Source of the DNA: Paenibacillus sp. V4I7
GTDB lineage: Bacteria; Bacillota; Bacilli; Paenibacillales; NBRC-103111
DNA: 64,000 nucleotides
Assembly (NCBI RefSeq): GCF_030817275.1
Contig: NZ_JAUSZD010000002.1
Coordinates: 5,332,001 to 5,396,000 of the forward strand
Direction: 5' to 3'
Part shown: piece by piece, positions 42,307-52,327 of the stretch
How positions within the stretch are numbered: the stretch's first letter is position 1
How the letters are laid out: every line of letters begins with the position of its first letter
Made by a program: the position numbers and the translations under genes
Notes under the pieces: generated by a model
The model's input: only the letters and a program-made list of their open reading frames with translations
Told to the model about the DNA's origin: nothing
The model's database searches: none

Positions 42307-43187
42307 AATCGCACCTCCTCCTGCTTCCTTGTGAACCAGCCAAACAAGGATGTTAACATGCCGGTTAGCAGGAGAATAAGTACGGCAATTCCGTTTGCAT
42401 ACCCATATTCACCAATGCGATAAGCTTTTTTATACAAATACGTGGCCATCACTTCTGTAATTCCATACGGATTACCGCCAGTCATCACAAAGACGATGTC
42501 TAAGGCCTTCATAGCTCCGGTAATCGATAGCAAAATCATGACCATAATGACGGGACGCAGCAGCGGAAGCGTAATCGACCAAGCCTCTCGCAGGCTTGTC
42601 GCCCCGTCTAACTCAGCCGCTTCCAAGATATTTTTGGGGATAGCATAGATCGCCGATAAAACCAGCACGACATAGAATCCAATCCACTGCCATGCGTTGG
42701 TAACAAGCACAGAGAGCATCGCTGTCGCTTCCTCTGCTAACCAAACATGCTGCCAAGTCATTAGCCCTACAGCTTCTAAGGCTTGATTGAGCAGCCCTGC
42801 CTGCGGGTGATAGATAAACCCCCACAATACACCAACCACAGCTGTTGAAAGAACTGTCGGGAGGAAAATCATCGTTTTGTAGAAGCTAGTCCATCGCCTA
42901 ACTTTGCTTACCAGAAGCGCTAAACCGAGTATAAAGGGGATTTGCAATCCAACAGAAAAACCAATGAAATACAGGTTATTCCGCACAGCCATCCAGAAAT
43001 ATTTGTCCTGGACAGCAGTAACGAAATTATCCAAACCATTAAATCTCGCCGGCGATACTCCGTTCCACTCTGTGAAACCGTAGCGCAGCGACATGATCAT
43101 GGGATATAAGAAAAAGATTACGAATAGCAGCAGTGTCGGTATCGTAAAAAGCGCATAAGCAAATGGATTTCTTCCTATCTTATTCAT
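42303..43187 (-). CDS. Sugar ABC transporter permease, MalF type
   Basis: 294 residues with six hydrophobic segments and the EAA loop EAAELDGATSLREAW. Starts 11 bases after the binding-protein stop with AGGATG before the ATG. It is the first membrane subunit of the amino-sugar importer. Confidence 0.93.
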   Translation of the reverse strand: MNKIGRNPFAYALFTIPTLLLFVIFFLYPMIMSLRYGFTEWNGVSPARFNGLDNFVTAVQDKYFWMAVRNNLYFIGFSVGLQIPFILGLALLVSKVRRWTSFYKTMIFLPTVLSTAVVGVLWGFIYHPQAGLLNQALEAVGLMTWQHVWLAEEATAMLSVLVTNAWQWIGFYVVLVLSAIYAIPKNILEAAELDGATSLREAWSITLPLLRPVIMVMILLSITGAMKALDIVFVMTGGNPYGITEVMATYLYKKAYRIGEYGYANGIAVLILLLTGMLTSLFGWFTRKQEEVRF

Positions 43188-43198
43188 GTCTCATCCTA

Positions 43199-44554
43199 CT
43201 AGTTGGTATGGGTTTCTTCCTTATTCGAAGCCTCTTGCTGCTTCTGTATGTCCGCCATTAAGGAGGCCGGATCTGTTCTTCCGCCTATTAATTCTTGCAT
43301 ACCGCGTTCCAATTTTTCTCGAACTTTCGTTTGAATGCGTGAATCGAATGCGGGGAAGGCACCTTTACTGGTTTCAAATACATTCAGAATTTCCGTAATG
43401 AGCGGGTTTACATTGCTCGTATCCTGCAGCTCCATGGCAGGTGGCATACCTTCTTCGACGAGCTGTCTTTTTTGCATGGATTCGTTATACATTTGCCTGA
43501 TAAACTCCTTAATGGCCTCTAGCTGATCTGGTGTCGCTTTCTTAGAGAAGCCATAAGCATTAGACCATCCGCCATTGATATAGCCATCACCTGGGCCTCC
43601 CATAGCCGGGAAATTCATGAAGCCTACATCCTTTACAATGGACGACTTCTCAGGGTCAAGCAGTGGCGTATTCGCCCAACTGCCATCGAACATGAAAGCT
43701 GCTTCACCGCTGCTAAATTTATTTTGCTGCTCGGCATATGAAAGTGCTAAGCTGCCCTCCTGGAGATACCCCTTTTGAATCAACGTATAATACTTATCAA
43801 AAGCATCCACAACATCCGGATCCGTCCATCGTCTACTTCCATCCAAAAAGCCCATAACAGAATCTGGACCGGCCGTGCGCACCCACATCGTATTGATCAT
43901 CATGTTAATGACCCAGGAATCTTTAGCCGTCAATGCAAATGGCGTTATTTTCTGAGCCTTTAGTATCGCGGCAGCCGTGAGCAGTTCTTCCCACGTTTGA
44001 GGTGGTTTTATGTGATGATCCGCTAAAATCTTTTTGTTGTAGTACAAGCCCTCGACATACCCTGCCATCGGAATGCCATAAATTTTACCGTTAACCGTAA
44101 ACTCCTCGAAGCTATAAAACTTATTGATTAATCCTAGCTCATTCAGAATCGGCGTAAGATCAAGCAGCCTACCCGCTTTGACGTAATCCTTCGTATCCGT
44201 TCCGCCAAACAAGTCGAATATTTCTGGTGGATTCCCAGCTGCCATCTCTGCTCTCAGCTTCTCGAAGCGATTGACCTTATCCTCCACCCCATCTAACGTA
44301 ATGGATAAGCCAGGCATCTTCGACTCCGTTGCTTTCACTACATCCTGCAGCATCGCGAAGCGCTTCTTCTGTGTATCTTTCACCTGCGTATGACGAAGTG
44401 TCAGTAGGATCGGCTCTCCTTTTATCCCCGCGGGGTTGGGAGTCTCGCCTGTATGAAGGTTTTGTTCCTTACTCGAAGTTAAGCCGTTGCAAGCAGATAC
44501 GATGAACGTCATAGCCACTACCACTGCTGCCGAAATCAACGTTCCTTTTCTCAT
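43199..44554 (-). CDS. Sugar-binding lipoprotein of the amino-sugar importer
   Basis: 451 residues with signal and lipobox (VSAC), then a family 1 binding domain (LTLRHTQVKDTQKKR onward, EIFDLFGGTDTKDYVKAGRLLDLTP). AAAGGAG precedes the ATG. The YesM/YesN pair directly upstream probably turns it on. Ligand is inferred as GlcNAc- or MurNAc-containing oligomers from NagZ; not provable from sequence. Confidence 0.9.
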   Translation of the reverse strand: MRKGTLISAAVVVAMTFIVSACNGLTSSKEQNLHTGETPNPAGIKGEPILLTLRHTQVKDTQKKRFAMLQDVVKATESKMPGLSITLDGVEDKVNRFEKLRAEMAAGNPPEIFDLFGGTDTKDYVKAGRLLDLTPILNELGLINKFYSFEEFTVNGKIYGIPMAGYVEGLYYNKKILADHHIKPPQTWEELLTAAAILKAQKITPFALTAKDSWVINMMINTMWVRTAGPDSVMGFLDGSRRWTDPDVVDAFDKYYTLIQKGYLQEGSLALSYAEQQNKFSSGEAAFMFDGSWANTPLLDPEKSSIVKDVGFMNFPAMGGPGDGYINGGWSNAYGFSKKATPDQLEAIKEFIRQMYNESMQKRQLVEEGMPPAMELQDTSNVNPLITEILNVFETSKGAFPAFDSRIQTKVREKLERGMQELIGGRTDPASLMADIQKQQEASNKEETHTN

Positions 44555-44648
44555 CTTTATTGATCTCCTTTTTGCTTACCATCTAAGTATAAATTAACGG
44601 TTGTTTGTCCTAAAGACCCACAAATTCCTAATACAGGGGCAAAATTCT

Positions 44649-46247
44649 CTACTTCGCTTCTTTGCGCTTTTCGCGAAACTCCGAGGGAATCTCGCCAGTA
44701 AATTTTTGGAATACTTTGGTAAAATATCGCCGTTCGATGTATCCCACTGATTTCCCGATGTCGGTAATACTTTTATCACTGTGCAGCAGCATCGACTTCG
44801 CCAATTCCATCCGATGTTTCGTGACATATTCAACGAAGGTTTCTCCAAAATGCTGCTTAAATAATAAACTAAAATAGCTGGAGCTAATCCCTAGGGAGCT
44901 CGCTATATCCTCGATCCCGAAATCGTTCGAGTAGTGTGTTCTTATGTATTCCTTCGCCGCTGTCATGAGCAGCTCGCTGTTTTTCTTCTTATTCGTCCCC
45001 TCCAGCCCAAGTGCTACAAGCTGTACCATAACCTGAAGCAAATGTTGAATGCTCTCGCTTTTATCTAGTTGACACCAGATCTGTTCTTCCTCCTGAAAAT
45101 CAAGGGAATTCATTTCTCGCAGTTCGCGGAGCAGATGAAGAATGAGGAAATGCAGCATCTGATAGGCTCTGGCAAAAGAGCTGTCAGACAAACCTTCAAG
45201 CATCAATTTCAAGCGCTTTAAAGCATCCTCTGTTTTGAGACGGTTCAGCTGTTTAAGGCTTGTTACAATTTCCTCCACCAAATACCATATGGAGCTGTTC
45301 GCATCAGCTGGCTCTTTGGACTCTTTATACAACAGCACGGATTCCTGCTTCCCCAGATTAAGCTGCATGAATCGCTGAAGCTTTCGATACGCCTCAGAGA
45401 GTTGACGTAGTCCCACCGCTGACGGGAAGATGCCGACGCTAATGCCTAATTTAACGGATTGTGAAACGTTATGCTGCAGTTGAGCAGCTATTTCATTTAA
45501 CTTCACCAATGCGGCGCTTTCGTCAGTTTCATCCCATTGTATGATTACACACCACTCGCCTTCGCGGATCTGGAGTACTGTGAACTTCAATTTCTCGTCC
45601 GTTAACGAATCTTGCAATACATTTCGTACTGCGAAATTCCATAGCTTCCGCTCCTGCTCCGTCCAAGGCAGTGATTTCTGCGAGTAATCATCCACGTCGA
45701 TCATCGCAAATAAATAGGTCAACGTTTCAAAGTCCCTATCATCAATTGGAAGCAGCGTATTTGGCGTAATTTCCGTATAATTCATCAAAACATCCTGAAG
45801 GATCTTCTCATAGGCCAAATTTTTCATTTTGCCCCACTTTTGCTGCTCCTCTTGCTCACTTAGCTTCTTAACTCTGATTTCATTCGCCAATTTGCTTATC
45901 GAATTCTCTAACTCTTCATAGTTAATAGGCTTCAATATATAATCGCTCACGCCAACTCGCATTAACGAACGTACATATTCGAAATCTTGATAACCCGTCA
46001 CCATAAGCACCGTACAATCCACATTGATATCTCGCAGCTTCTGAACGAACGTAATTCCATCCATTAGCGGCATACGAATATCACTCATGACCAAATCCGG
46101 CACATGCTGACAGCTAAGTTCCAGTGCCTCAACCCCGTTCTTGGCCGTTCCAACAATATCAATCCCCAGTTCATTCCAAGGTATAACCGCCTGCAAATTA
46201 CGCAAAATGTTAGGCTCATCATCTGCCAAGATCGCTTTTAGTCTCAT
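44649..46247 (-). CDS. YesN-type AraC response regulator
   Basis: 532 residues. N-terminal receiver (DLVMSDIRMPLMDG, Asp near 54), a long linker (about 100-420), then two AraC helix-turn-helix units (IEDIASSLGISSSYFSLLFKQHFGETFVEYVTKHRMELA and ITDIGKSVGYIERRYFTKVFQKFTGEIPSEFR). The start overlaps the kinase stop by four bases. It probably activates the importer at 41491-44554. Confidence 0.94.
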   Translation of the reverse strand: MRLKAILADDEPNILRNLQAVIPWNELGIDIVGTAKNGVEALELSCQHVPDLVMSDIRMPLMDGITFVQKLRDINVDCTVLMVTGYQDFEYVRSLMRVGVSDYILKPINYEELENSISKLANEIRVKKLSEQEEQQKWGKMKNLAYEKILQDVLMNYTEITPNTLLPIDDRDFETLTYLFAMIDVDDYSQKSLPWTEQERKLWNFAVRNVLQDSLTDEKLKFTVLQIREGEWCVIIQWDETDESAALVKLNEIAAQLQHNVSQSVKLGISVGIFPSAVGLRQLSEAYRKLQRFMQLNLGKQESVLLYKESKEPADANSSIWYLVEEIVTSLKQLNRLKTEDALKRLKLMLEGLSDSSFARAYQMLHFLILHLLRELREMNSLDFQEEEQIWCQLDKSESIQHLLQVMVQLVALGLEGTNKKKNSELLMTAAKEYIRTHYSNDFGIEDIASSLGISSSYFSLLFKQHFGETFVEYVTKHRMELAKSMLLHSDKSITDIGKSVGYIERRYFTKVFQKFTGEIPSEFREKRKEAK

Positions 46248-48058
46248 AAGCCTTCCCCCTTATTTTTTGGGATCACGATCTTCATTGTCGTGCCGTGACC
46301 TTCTTGACTGCAGATGAACATGCCATAATGTGCGCCATATTGGATCCGTATACGGTCAGCTACATTGCTGACGCCAAGTCCTCTTCGTTCTTCATTCGCG
46401 CTTAATATTTCGTGAAACGGCGTCTCTAGCTCTGTTTTGTAATGGAATTTAGCTAATTTCTCCGCACTTATACCGATGCCGTTATCCGTCACATAAAGAG
46501 CAATTCGTTCTCCTTCATCCACAACCTTAATGGCGATCATGCCCATATAATCTATGGGTTCAAAACCATGCTGCAAACTATTCTCTACCAATGGTTGGAG
46601 AGTAAGCTTGAGAATGTAATAATCCAAAAGCTCAGGCGGAGCTTGAATGTCATATTGAAATTGATCTTCAAATCGGAATTCCTGAATTTCGAGGTAGCTT
46701 TTCAGATGCTCAAGCTCTTGCTTTAGTGAAATCTCTTCTCTGTTTTCCATCCCAATCCGTAACAGATTCCCCAATCGATACACCATTTGGCTGACTTTCT
46801 TCCCTTGGTTTTGGATTGCTAGCACATTGATGGATTCGAGTGTATTAAAAAGAAAATGCGGCTTGATCTGGGCTTGCAGCAGCATAAGCTCGGCCTTATT
46901 TTTACGGTCCTGCTGACGTTTGACTTCTTCCAGAAGATCCTCCACACGCACAACCAAGCTGTTAAACCCTCTAGCGAGAGCGGACGTTTCATCCTTACCG
47001 CTTTCCTCCATACGGGTCGTCAGATCGCCGCGTTCAACCTTTTTCATTGAAGAAAGCATACGCAGAATCAACTGAACGATTCGCCTTACAAAAACCAGAT
47101 TGTATACAAGTGCAAAAAATAAACAGACGAACGTAATCCCTGCGACCAGCTTCATAATCGTCTCAATTTCCCCGGCTACATACTTCCATGAGGTGATCGA
47201 CACGACGCTCCAATCTTGAACACCCATCTGATTAATATTCAAATGATAGAGTGAAATTAAGCTTTTTTCATTCTGAAAATCCGCCTGGAAACTGTTATTG
47301 TTTAGCTGCAGATCCAATTTGCCTGGCAGCAGCTGCAGTACATTGGCACCTTCTAAATTTTGCTTATTATCATAAAAAATAAGTCCGCTTTTATTAACGA
47401 GTAAATAACGCTTCGAGCTTTCCTCATTCGTATGGAATGATTTGAAAATTTGATCAAGCTCATTGAATTTGAACTTCAACAGCATGAACCCCAGGTTGTC
47501 CATCGTCCAGAAATCTTTGACCAATCTCGCTTGATAAAATTCCCCGCGGCCCGTCCCGAACTCCTTATATTCGGAAGGTCCAATCCAGAGTGGACTTCCG
47601 TTCAATTCCTGTATGTGCTGAAATGCGATACTTTGCGTCAGCGCTTTCCACGGCAAAGTGCTTCCACCCCCGCGCCCCGCACTAAACGATTTGCCGGCAT
47701 TATTATAAATCGCGACGGATTGCACTGGTGAATAGGTTAATATGGAGCCGCGCAGCAAGGTATCAAAGGTATTCAAGTCATAAGACGAGAGCGTATTTTC
47801 ATTCGGCTTCACCTCATCGATCGTTCGATAAATACCCTGAATACTCTCTTTTACCATCCAAAAGTCCGAAAAGTAATTGGCTTCCTTAAACATGTAATAA
47901 ATGTTACGAGAAATCGCCTGCAAAGTGACCTCGGTCAAATCCCCGTACTTCTTCTCAATTAGCTGTTGAGATACCGTATAAACGGCGGAGCCTAGTACGA
48001 ACAAAGGAATAATAATGAACATTAAAAAACCGATAAACACTTTTTTGTTCAAATTCAT
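46244..48058 (-). CDS. YesM-type sensor histidine kinase
   Basis: 604 residues. Two membrane segments (about 7-29 and 285-310) bracket an extracellular sensor, then HAMP, then the His_kinase core QAQIKPHFLFNTLESINVLA (phospho-His) and an ATPase domain with ENSLQHGFEP and DNGIGI. AAGGAGT is twelve bases before the ATG, somewhat far. Senses an extracellular sugar, probably the imported oligomer. Confidence 0.93.
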   Translation of the reverse strand: MNLNKKVFIGFLMFIIIPLFVLGSAVYTVSQQLIEKKYGDLTEVTLQAISRNIYYMFKEANYFSDFWMVKESIQGIYRTIDEVKPNENTLSSYDLNTFDTLLRGSILTYSPVQSVAIYNNAGKSFSAGRGGGSTLPWKALTQSIAFQHIQELNGSPLWIGPSEYKEFGTGRGEFYQARLVKDFWTMDNLGFMLLKFKFNELDQIFKSFHTNEESSKRYLLVNKSGLIFYDNKQNLEGANVLQLLPGKLDLQLNNNSFQADFQNEKSLISLYHLNINQMGVQDWSVVSITSWKYVAGEIETIMKLVAGITFVCLFFALVYNLVFVRRIVQLILRMLSSMKKVERGDLTTRMEESGKDETSALARGFNSLVVRVEDLLEEVKRQQDRKNKAELMLLQAQIKPHFLFNTLESINVLAIQNQGKKVSQMVYRLGNLLRIGMENREEISLKQELEHLKSYLEIQEFRFEDQFQYDIQAPPELLDYYILKLTLQPLVENSLQHGFEPIDYMGMIAIKVVDEGERIALYVTDNGIGISAEKLAKFHYKTELETPFHEILSANEERRGLGVSNVADRIRIQYGAHYGMFICSQEGHGTTMKIVIPKNKGEGL

Positions 48059-48196
48059 CGACGATGGCAGACTCCTTCCAAACTGAATCAGGCACCATCC
48101 TAATGTTGGCGCCTTTACACTGCTTACTATTAATTATAAATGACCCGCATTTTATGCTCCTAGGGATAGGTTTGGCTGTTATAGGGATAAAATCCT

Positions 48197-48640
48197 CTAC
48201 TCCTTCAATAGAAGAATTTCAGGTTCCACAATGACCTCAACATTCCCTTTTAATGCTTTACTGATCATACAAGTCTGCTCAGCACGATAGGCCGCTTTGC
48301 TTATTTTATCCGTAAGCTCTTGTGAAGTATGAGCTGGGATACTGATTCGCGGCCGGTGAATGATTTTATCCACCTTCATCGCCGGACTGCTATGGACGAA
48401 TATCTCTGAGTTCAGCTCGATCGATGCAATACCTTGACGCTTCAGCAGCATGCTTAGTGTGATTAAAAAGCAGGTCGCTGCCGCGCCAAGCAGCATCTCC
48501 TCCGGATTCGTCCCGATGCCAGGACCATCTAATTGGCTTGGCACTGAAATCGCCGAGACTAGGTTACCTGCTCGAATGTGACCTGTGCCGTCCAAGCCTC
48601 CGGACCACTCAGCCTTAAGTTCAAAACGATGCTCGCTCAT
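48197..48640 (-). CDS. OsmC/Ohr-family protein
   Basis: 147 residues with the two redox cysteines of the family: ATCFLITL near 59-66 and QTCMISKAL near 122-130. Such proteins reduce organic hydroperoxides using thiols. It lies 24 bases downstream of the SMR efflux gene and may share its transcript. Confidence 0.9.
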   Translation of the reverse strand: MSEHRFELKAEWSGGLDGTGHIRAGNLVSAISVPSQLDGPGIGTNPEEMLLGAAATCFLITLSMLLKRQGIASIELNSEIFVHSSPAMKVDKIIHRPRISIPAHTSQELTDKISKAAYRAEQTCMISKALKGNVEVIVEPEILLLKE

Positions 48641-48664
48641 AGGTTTTTAGCGCCTCACTTTCAT

Positions 48665-49066
48665 CTATTCCTTCGTGTCTAAGTTTATTGCCGTTGAAGA
48701 ATTTTGCGCTTGCGAGGCCTTCGATTGACCTTCGTCCCCACTGCTGCTTATATGTAGACCAATAACCCCTAAGATGATGAGAACAATGGAAAGCACCTTC
48801 AGTGTGGAAACCGATTCATTGAACCACCATATGCCGATGATCGTGATGAGTGCTGTCCCTACTCCAGACCATATGGCGTAGGCCAAACTGACATCGAGCT
48901 GCTTTAAAGCCAGCGTCAGTAAGGTGAAGCATAGAATATAGCAGATGCCCATAACAATAGCCGGACCTATCCTTGTAAAGCCTGACGACATCTTCATAGC
49001 CGTCGTTCCCACTACTTCAAATATGATTGCCAGCAGTAAAAATGTCCAATTCATATTCCAAATCAT
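48665..49066 (-). CDS. SMR-family multidrug efflux protein
   Basis: 133 residues from ATG 49066 (AAAGG about ten bases before). Four hydrophobic segments, with the essential Glu of the family in LLAIIFEVVGTTAMKMS near 12-28. Dimeric proton-coupled exporters of lipophilic cations; the second SMR subunit is not next to it, so it is probably a homodimer. About 30 extra C-terminal residues (SSSGDEGQSKASQAQNSST) are unusual for the family and look like a low-complexity tail. Confidence 0.92.
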   Translation of the reverse strand: MIWNMNWTFLLLAIIFEVVGTTAMKMSSGFTRIGPAIVMGICYILCFTLLTLALKQLDVSLAYAIWSGVGTALITIIGIWWFNESVSTLKVLSIVLIILGVIGLHISSSGDEGQSKASQAQNSSTAINLDTKE

Positions 49067-49136
49067 AGCAACCATCCTTTACATATACACTGTTAATTAT
49101 AATTGTAAAGGAATACGCTTTGTTTCACCAGTAAGC

Positions 49137-49187
49137 AAAAATCGTTCTCACTCCTGGTATCAGGACGAGAACGATTTTGTTTTTTTG
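49137..49187. terminator. Strong hairpin with T-run upstream of the SMR gene
   Basis: AATCGTTCTC (near 49139-49149) pairs with GAGAACGATT (near 49167-49176), with an inner TCCTG/CAGGA, then seven T on the plus strand. It may end a plus-strand transcript or, on the minus strand, attenuate the SMR gene, but no known riboswitch aptamer was recognised. Confidence 0.6.
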
Positions 49188-49908
49188 CAATAGAAAAAGG
49201 CCATCCTTATCCCTAAAATAGATAAAAACAGCCTTATACTTGCTATCATTGATATCTATGAAAATGCATAATTAATGTGTTGGAATCAAAACAATGAAAG
49301 CCCTACCTCTCTTCCATCCTTGCGGCTCCAATGACCGCGCCAGTACGAATTGCTTAACAAACACCTGCTGCCGAAACACTTGACGTAGCCTCGGGTTTAC
49401 CATAAATGAGCTGGTTTTTACTGCACATTGGGAGAAAAACAAACAAGGAGAGGGGGTTACTTTCTTCTCGCTAATCGTTCGTGTGGGGTAAATGAGGTTT
49501 GGTTTTAAGTGTTTATATGGTTCATTTCAATCAATTCATAAATTATATACGAAATTTCATTGAATGTCAATATATAAATATACTCTTCTTTTAGCATACG
49601 TACACGCTATCTATACCCTATGCCCTTGCTTAGCCCATTCAATTTGTATAAGCCTAATATCACCACTTAAAACATGCTAACCTAAACTCACCATTCAAAA
49701 CGTAAAAGCCAGACCTCAACAATTAAAAGTAGAGTTACTTGCCATCGGTCAATGTAAATTCCAAACCTCGTCATTCAAACGCCTGCTCTCAGCAGTTGAG
49801 AGGTCCTTTTCAGACATCTCGCACATCTTTCACCCCATTCGGGCCTCCGAGACAGCCTTTTCTGCCGCCCCTTAGCGATGAATACATCCGTTTCCGCGGC
49901 AGCCCAAA
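49188..49908. other. Gene-poor AT-rich gap of about 720 bases
   Basis: Only features of low certainty are seen. A 43-codon frame on the minus strand (49272-49403, ATG 49403) would encode a basic peptide beginning MVNPRLRQVF and ending VLIPTH; it has no ribosome-binding site. Three degenerate copies of a 28-29-base unit (CCTAATATCACCACTTAAAA type) stand at 49652-49735. No known RNA fold was found. Confidence 0.5.
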
Positions 49909-49938
49909 CAAAAAAACCGCAGGCAAACCGCCCGCGGT
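49909..49938 (-). terminator. Terminator of the chemoreceptor gene
   Basis: On the minus strand ACCGC..GGC pairs with GCC..GCGGT and is followed by seven T, eight bases after the stop. Confidence 0.82.
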
Positions 49939-49945
49939 CATCTTA

Positions 49946-51718
49946 CTACACCGTAAATTTCTGCAAAGAAATTTGTAATTCCTCGGCAAGTCCTGCCAAG
50001 GCTTTGGCCGAATTCTCAATTTCCTCGGTCGTGGCCATTTGCTGCTGACTGGCAGCCGATGTCTCTTGACTGACGGAAATCCCTGTTTCCGAAACAGCAC
50101 TCACGATTCCCATCACATGTTCTATGCGTAAATTAGCATCAACAAGCTGGTGAATATTCGTGTTCACACTTTCCACTTTCGCATTCACTTTCTCAACGGA
50201 TGATTCGATATGTACGAAGGATTCTTGTGCCTTCCCCGAAATCGATAATCCAACTTCCATTTTGCCTGCTCCTGCATGCATGGAGCTTACAGCGTGATTG
50301 ATCTGTCTTTGAATCGTGGAAACAAGCTCCGTAATGTTGCGTGCAGACGAAGATGATTGCTCAGCAAGCTTACGCACTTCTCCTGCTACAACCGCGAACC
50401 CGCGACCCGCTTCTCCAGCACGAGCTGCTTCAATAGCAGCATTCAAAGAGAGAAGATTCGTTTGAGTGGAAATTTCGTTGATCACATTGACAATCTCACC
50501 GATTTTGTGAGCATTCTTACCTAATGCTTCTATCACATCGTTGACTTCACGAACAGCATCGGAGATTTCCGTCATTTGACCGGCAATCGAGACAACGGAT
50601 TGTTTGCCGTTTTGTGCGGCTTGAGTTGCTTGTTCTGCGAGCTCAGCAACCTCTTGGGCTGACTCATCAATGAGCTTCGTACTTGTCAGCATTTGCTGAA
50701 CAGCCTCGTTTGCTTGATTCACGCCAGCAAACTGCTTATCGAAATCTTCGGATAGCTTCTGGCTGGATGTCGCTACCTGCCTCGCAGCCATGGAGCTTTG
50801 CTCCGAACTCGCCAGAAGTTCTTCCGAACTCGCCGAGAGTGTCAACGCATTGTCTGCAATCTGTTTGACTAAGCTTCGCAAGCTTTCGGTCATGACATTA
50901 AAGGAGCCTGTCAATTTACCGACCTCATCCTCATAAGGGTAGTCACCTTTAACAGAGAGATCACCGCTTGCCGCTTTCTCCATATGCTCCTGCAATCTGC
51001 GAATTGGCGTCGTAATAATCATATTTAAAGCTAGTGCATTTACCGTCATTATGATGATTGCGATAACAATGGTAAGGATAATGACCCAGTGTGACTTCTT
51101 TGAGTCTGCGCTGCTTGAACGCTGGAATTGTTCAGCAGCAAACTCTTTGAGTACAACCAATTTGTCCAACGCTTCTATCGTTTTATCACCTTGAGGTGAA
51201 ACCTCATTGTTATATACTTGGTAGGCTACTTGATTATTTTGGGTAGCATGATCAATGGTTCTGACTACAACCTCACGGTACTTTAGATTCAGTTCCTCAA
51301 AGCTTTTAAAAGCGTCAGTTTCCTCTTGATTTAAGGCAATTCCCGCTAATTTAGTAACCAGTTCTTTATTCTTTGCACTGTTTTCATCTAATTTAACTTT
51401 TAATTTAACCTTGTATTTCACATCGGTCGAAAGCATCATCTCCAGCAGATTGGCTTCGGTTTCATTAAAATTTGATTTCAATTGATTAATCCATTTGACA
51501 GATAGCAGACTTTCCTCGTACATTCTAGTAGAATTACTAGACATCTTATCCATGAAATAATAACCCGTAATACCTACAATTAGTAGGAACAAAATAGCGA
51601 TTGCGTTCATTAATAGTAGTTTAAAGCGTAGTTTAAGGTTTCGAAGGATGGACAGGTTGGCTTTCACGTTTCTTACGTTCTTAAAGTTACTCACATTCAA
51701 TTTCTTTTTGAATTTCAA
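49946..51718 (-). CDS. Methyl-accepting chemotaxis protein
   Basis: 590 residues from TTG 51718 (GGAGGAG eleven bases before). Membrane segments near 31-52 and 205-228 bracket a helical extracellular sensor of about 150 residues (four-helix-bundle type), then HAMP and a long coiled coil. The hairpin tip is intact: [41 protein letters not shown]. It has no adjacent che genes. The ligand is unknown. Flanking region 51719-51950 (about 230 bases) shows no gene. Confidence 0.92.
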   Translation of the reverse strand: MKFKKKLNVSNFKNVRNVKANLSILRNLKLRFKLLLMNAIAILFLLIVGITGYYFMDKMSSNSTRMYEESLLSVKWINQLKSNFNETEANLLEMMLSTDVKYKVKLKVKLDENSAKNKELVTKLAGIALNQEETDAFKSFEELNLKYREVVVRTIDHATQNNQVAYQVYNNEVSPQGDKTIEALDKLVVLKEFAAEQFQRSSSADSKKSHWVIILTIVIAIIIMTVNALALNMIITTPIRRLQEHMEKAASGDLSVKGDYPYEDEVGKLTGSFNVMTESLRSLVKQIADNALTLSASSEELLASSEQSSMAARQVATSSQKLSEDFDKQFAGVNQANEAVQQMLTSTKLIDESAQEVAELAEQATQAAQNGKQSVVSIAGQMTEISDAVREVNDVIEALGKNAHKIGEIVNVINEISTQTNLLSLNAAIEAARAGEAGRGFAVVAGEVRKLAEQSSSSARNITELVSTIQRQINHAVSSMHAGAGKMEVGLSISGKAQESFVHIESSVEKVNAKVESVNTNIHQLVDANLRIEHVMGIVSAVSETGISVSQETSAASQQQMATTEEIENSAKALAGLAEELQISLQKFTV

Positions 51719-51944
51719 AGTTTCCCGTTCTCCTCCCGAGTGATAGATCTTGTAGTCTTACTTACTTGTCCTGTAAACTACTAAACCATTTCATTTGCAC
51801 GTGTGATAAACCTTACATAATTTTTTCAATTAACCTACGGTTTATTCTACAAAACAGCGTTCACGATGTAAAGACAAAATAAGGCAAAAAAGATACATAA
51901 ATCAAGAAATTACGCATATAATTTATTCCATTTTCGTGATAGAT

Positions 51945-52326
51945 CGGAGTTAAATGAAATGAGAAGTTGACGGCACGGTTCATGAATTGCCCTGATATGC
52001 GGCTGGCTGCAGTCGCTAATATCCCCTTTTACGGTGGCTCCATACAAATATGCCCTGCTGCCTCTCCTCACGACGGCGTAGCCGATATTGTCGTGATTCA
52101 AAGCAGAGGGCGATACCGATTGCTGCCGATTCTTTTCACAGTTTATCAAGGTAAGCATATCCAGCATCCTGCTGTTTCTTTCTATAAAGGAACGTCGATT
52201 TCACTTCGTACACAAAATCCTTTACTCGTCCAAGCGGACTGAGAATTCGCCGGGTCAACACCGCTCCAAATCGAGATTGTACCCTCTGCATTAACTGTTA
52301 TCGGGTCATCTCTGAATGAAGGTTAA
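51945..52326 (+). pseudogene. Diacylglycerol kinase remnant, C-terminal end
   Basis: The plus strand shows the C-terminal family pattern VANIPFYGGSIQICPAASPHDGVADIVVIQ, then YQGKHIQHPAVSFYKG and VQAD, but broken three ways. A one-base shift at the CCC run 51990-51992 separates VDGTVHELP from DMRLAAVAN. A TGA at 52240-52242 replaces the Gly codon of QADGEFAG. A further probable one-base shift lies near 51958-51966. Downstream EFAGSTPLQIEIVPSALTVIG stays in frame to TAA 52324-52326. The N-terminal two-thirds is missing. It ends right beside lplT, a lysophospholipid transporter. Confidence 0.8.
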
Positions 52327-52327
52327 C

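Noticed and set aside
49188-49560. Possible riboswitch before the SMR gene
   Set aside because: No aptamer core of guanidine, c-di-GMP, cobalamin or other classes was recognised.
51910-52167. Minus-strand frame over the diacylglycerol kinase remnant
   Set aside because: Shadow of the remnant on the plus strand; no family features.
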